Part shown: positions 35,863-36,105 of the stretch, in pieces
Position numbering within the stretch: position 1 is the stretch's first letter
How the letters are laid out: every line of letters starts with the position of its first letter
NCBI GenBank assembly: GCA_030156385.1
Contig: JASGMR010000013.1
Span: forward strand, 1 to 36,105
Source of the DNA: Kosmotogales bacterium
GTDB taxonomy: Bacteria; Thermotogota; Thermotogae; Petrotogales; Kosmotogaceae
DNA: 36,105 bases
Direction of reading: 5' to 3'
Notes under the pieces: generated by a model
The model's input: the letters and a program-made list of their open reading frames with translations, nothing else
Told to the model about the DNA's origin: nothing
Databases searched by the model: none
Program-made: the position numbers and the translations under genes

Positions 35863-35879
35863 AATAAATGGTGTCTGTC
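35863..35879 (+). repeat. GGTGTCTGTC repeat, copy 2
   Basis: AATAAATGGTGTCTGTC, 16 of 17 bases identical to copy 1 at 35702, same orientation, 161 bases away. Here it continues CCCTTTTTTAGTCCC instead of the long hairpin, so only the head of the element is shared. Confidence 0.55.
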
Positions 35880-35972
35880 CCTTTTTTAGTCCCAAAAGTA
35901 CAAACTGATTTTCAAATAAAGATTGCAGAAAATATAAAATATAAAACGATACAGCAGAATTTATGGAGATAT

Positions 35973-36105
35973 TCACTTCAGTTTTTTTAAATCATTTTCC
36001 AATTGCCGTAATCCTTCAAGAATTTCATCAAAAGAAGGTTTTTCTCCAAATATCATTGCCTGCATTTTATTATAATCTTCTTTTAAAACTCCTATAATTT
36101 CAGCA
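35973..36105 (-). CDS. C-terminal end of a protein, possibly AbiEii/AbiGii nucleotidyltransferase (cut by window edge)
   Basis: The last 44 codons of a gene entering from the right edge, ending in TGA at 35973-35975. The visible tail contains EDYNKMQAMIFGEKPSF and then DEILEGLRQLENDLKKLK. A DY-x-x-M-x-x-M-[IF]-x-G-x-x-P-S-F-x-E-[IL]-L pattern at the very C-terminus is what I remember for AbiEii-type nucleotidyltransferase toxins of type IV toxin-antitoxin systems. The catalytic region is outside the window, so this is only a suggestion. Codon use resembles a real gene. Confidence 0.6.
   Translation of the reverse strand, partial: AEIIGVLKEDYNKMQAMIFGEKPSFDEILEGLRQLENDLKKLK

Larger units (their letters stand above)
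34597..35972. other. Long gene-poor intergenic region rich in repeats
   Basis: About 1.4 kb with no convincing gene on either strand. It holds the repeat elements, hairpins and remnants listed separately. From about 34735 to 35230 the plus strand is strikingly purine-rich; its only long frame, on the minus strand, is low-complexity. Composition differs from the surrounding genes, which suggests inserted or decayed material. Confidence 0.75.

Noticed and set aside
34741-35972. CRISPR array in the repeat-rich gap
   Set aside because: Repeats are few, imperfect, unevenly spaced and fall into different families; there are no regular spacers and no cas genes.

Overview
The window is an AT-rich bacterial chromosome segment. 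Almost every gene is on the minus strand; only an S9 peptidase and a small partner (14000-16352) are on the plus strand. Several blocks fit Thermotogota (the Thermotoga/Petrotoga group) best: gyrB joined to ftsQ-ftsA-ftsZ, a PfkB sugar kinase in the same run, rplU-rpmA-rplM-rpsI with no L27 protease gene, and xylose and dipeptide-epimerase genes. This is a judgement from gene content and protein style, not a database match. Start codons are mixed (ATG, GTG, TTG), and Shine-Dalgarno sequences are strong and often read GAGGTGAT.

Region 1 (1-12108, minus) is one very long tightly packed gene run: dnaG, rpoD, a 51-codon small gene, a degenerate ABC-type ATPase, a PfkB kinase, a CBS-domain protein, mtaB, a class IV aminotransferase, a DciA-like gene, gyrB, an ftsQ-like gene, ftsA and ftsZ (cut by the left edge). 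Most junctions overlap by one to four bases or are under 25 bp; the largest gap is about 90 bp. Primase, sigma factor, helicase loader, gyrase and divisome are therefore probably co-transcribed. Region 2 (12132-13850, minus) is the ribosomal protein operon rplU-rpmA-rplM-rpsI, ended by a hairpin terminator and preceded by a leader with overlapping palindromes.

Region 3 (13915-16361, plus) holds an S9 oligopeptidase and a DUF3783-like small protein, with a bidirectional terminator shared with xylA. Region 4 (16366-19300, minus) is xylB-xylA, with a candidate operator upstream. Region 5 (19354-24365, minus) is rpsO-pnp-M16 peptidase-dipeptide epimerase. rpsO has a near-consensus promoter whose -35 lies inside sdaAA, and its leader starts with two tandem hairpins. 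Region 6 (24349-27667, minus) is nif3-like, sua5, sdaAB and sdaAA.

Region 7 (27883-34596, minus) is a sugar-uptake operon in transcription order: SorC-family regulator, BtpA/SgcQ-family TIM barrel, sugar ABC ATPase, permease, binding protein, a hairpin terminator, then an FGGY kinase. A TTGACA-17-TAAGAT promoter sits in front with a perfect 13-bp palindrome in its spacer. The substrate is not known.

Region 8 (34597-35972) is about 1.4 kb with no convincing gene. It contains two families of dispersed REP-like repeats, one of them a long imperfect hairpin present twice with base changes that preserve its stem, plus purine-rich direct repeats and small degenerate coding remnants. It looks like a landing zone for small mobile or RAYT-type palindromic elements. 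It runs into the 3' end of a gene cut by the right edge that may be an AbiEii-like nucleotidyltransferase. No tRNA, rRNA, CRISPR array or intact transposase was seen.
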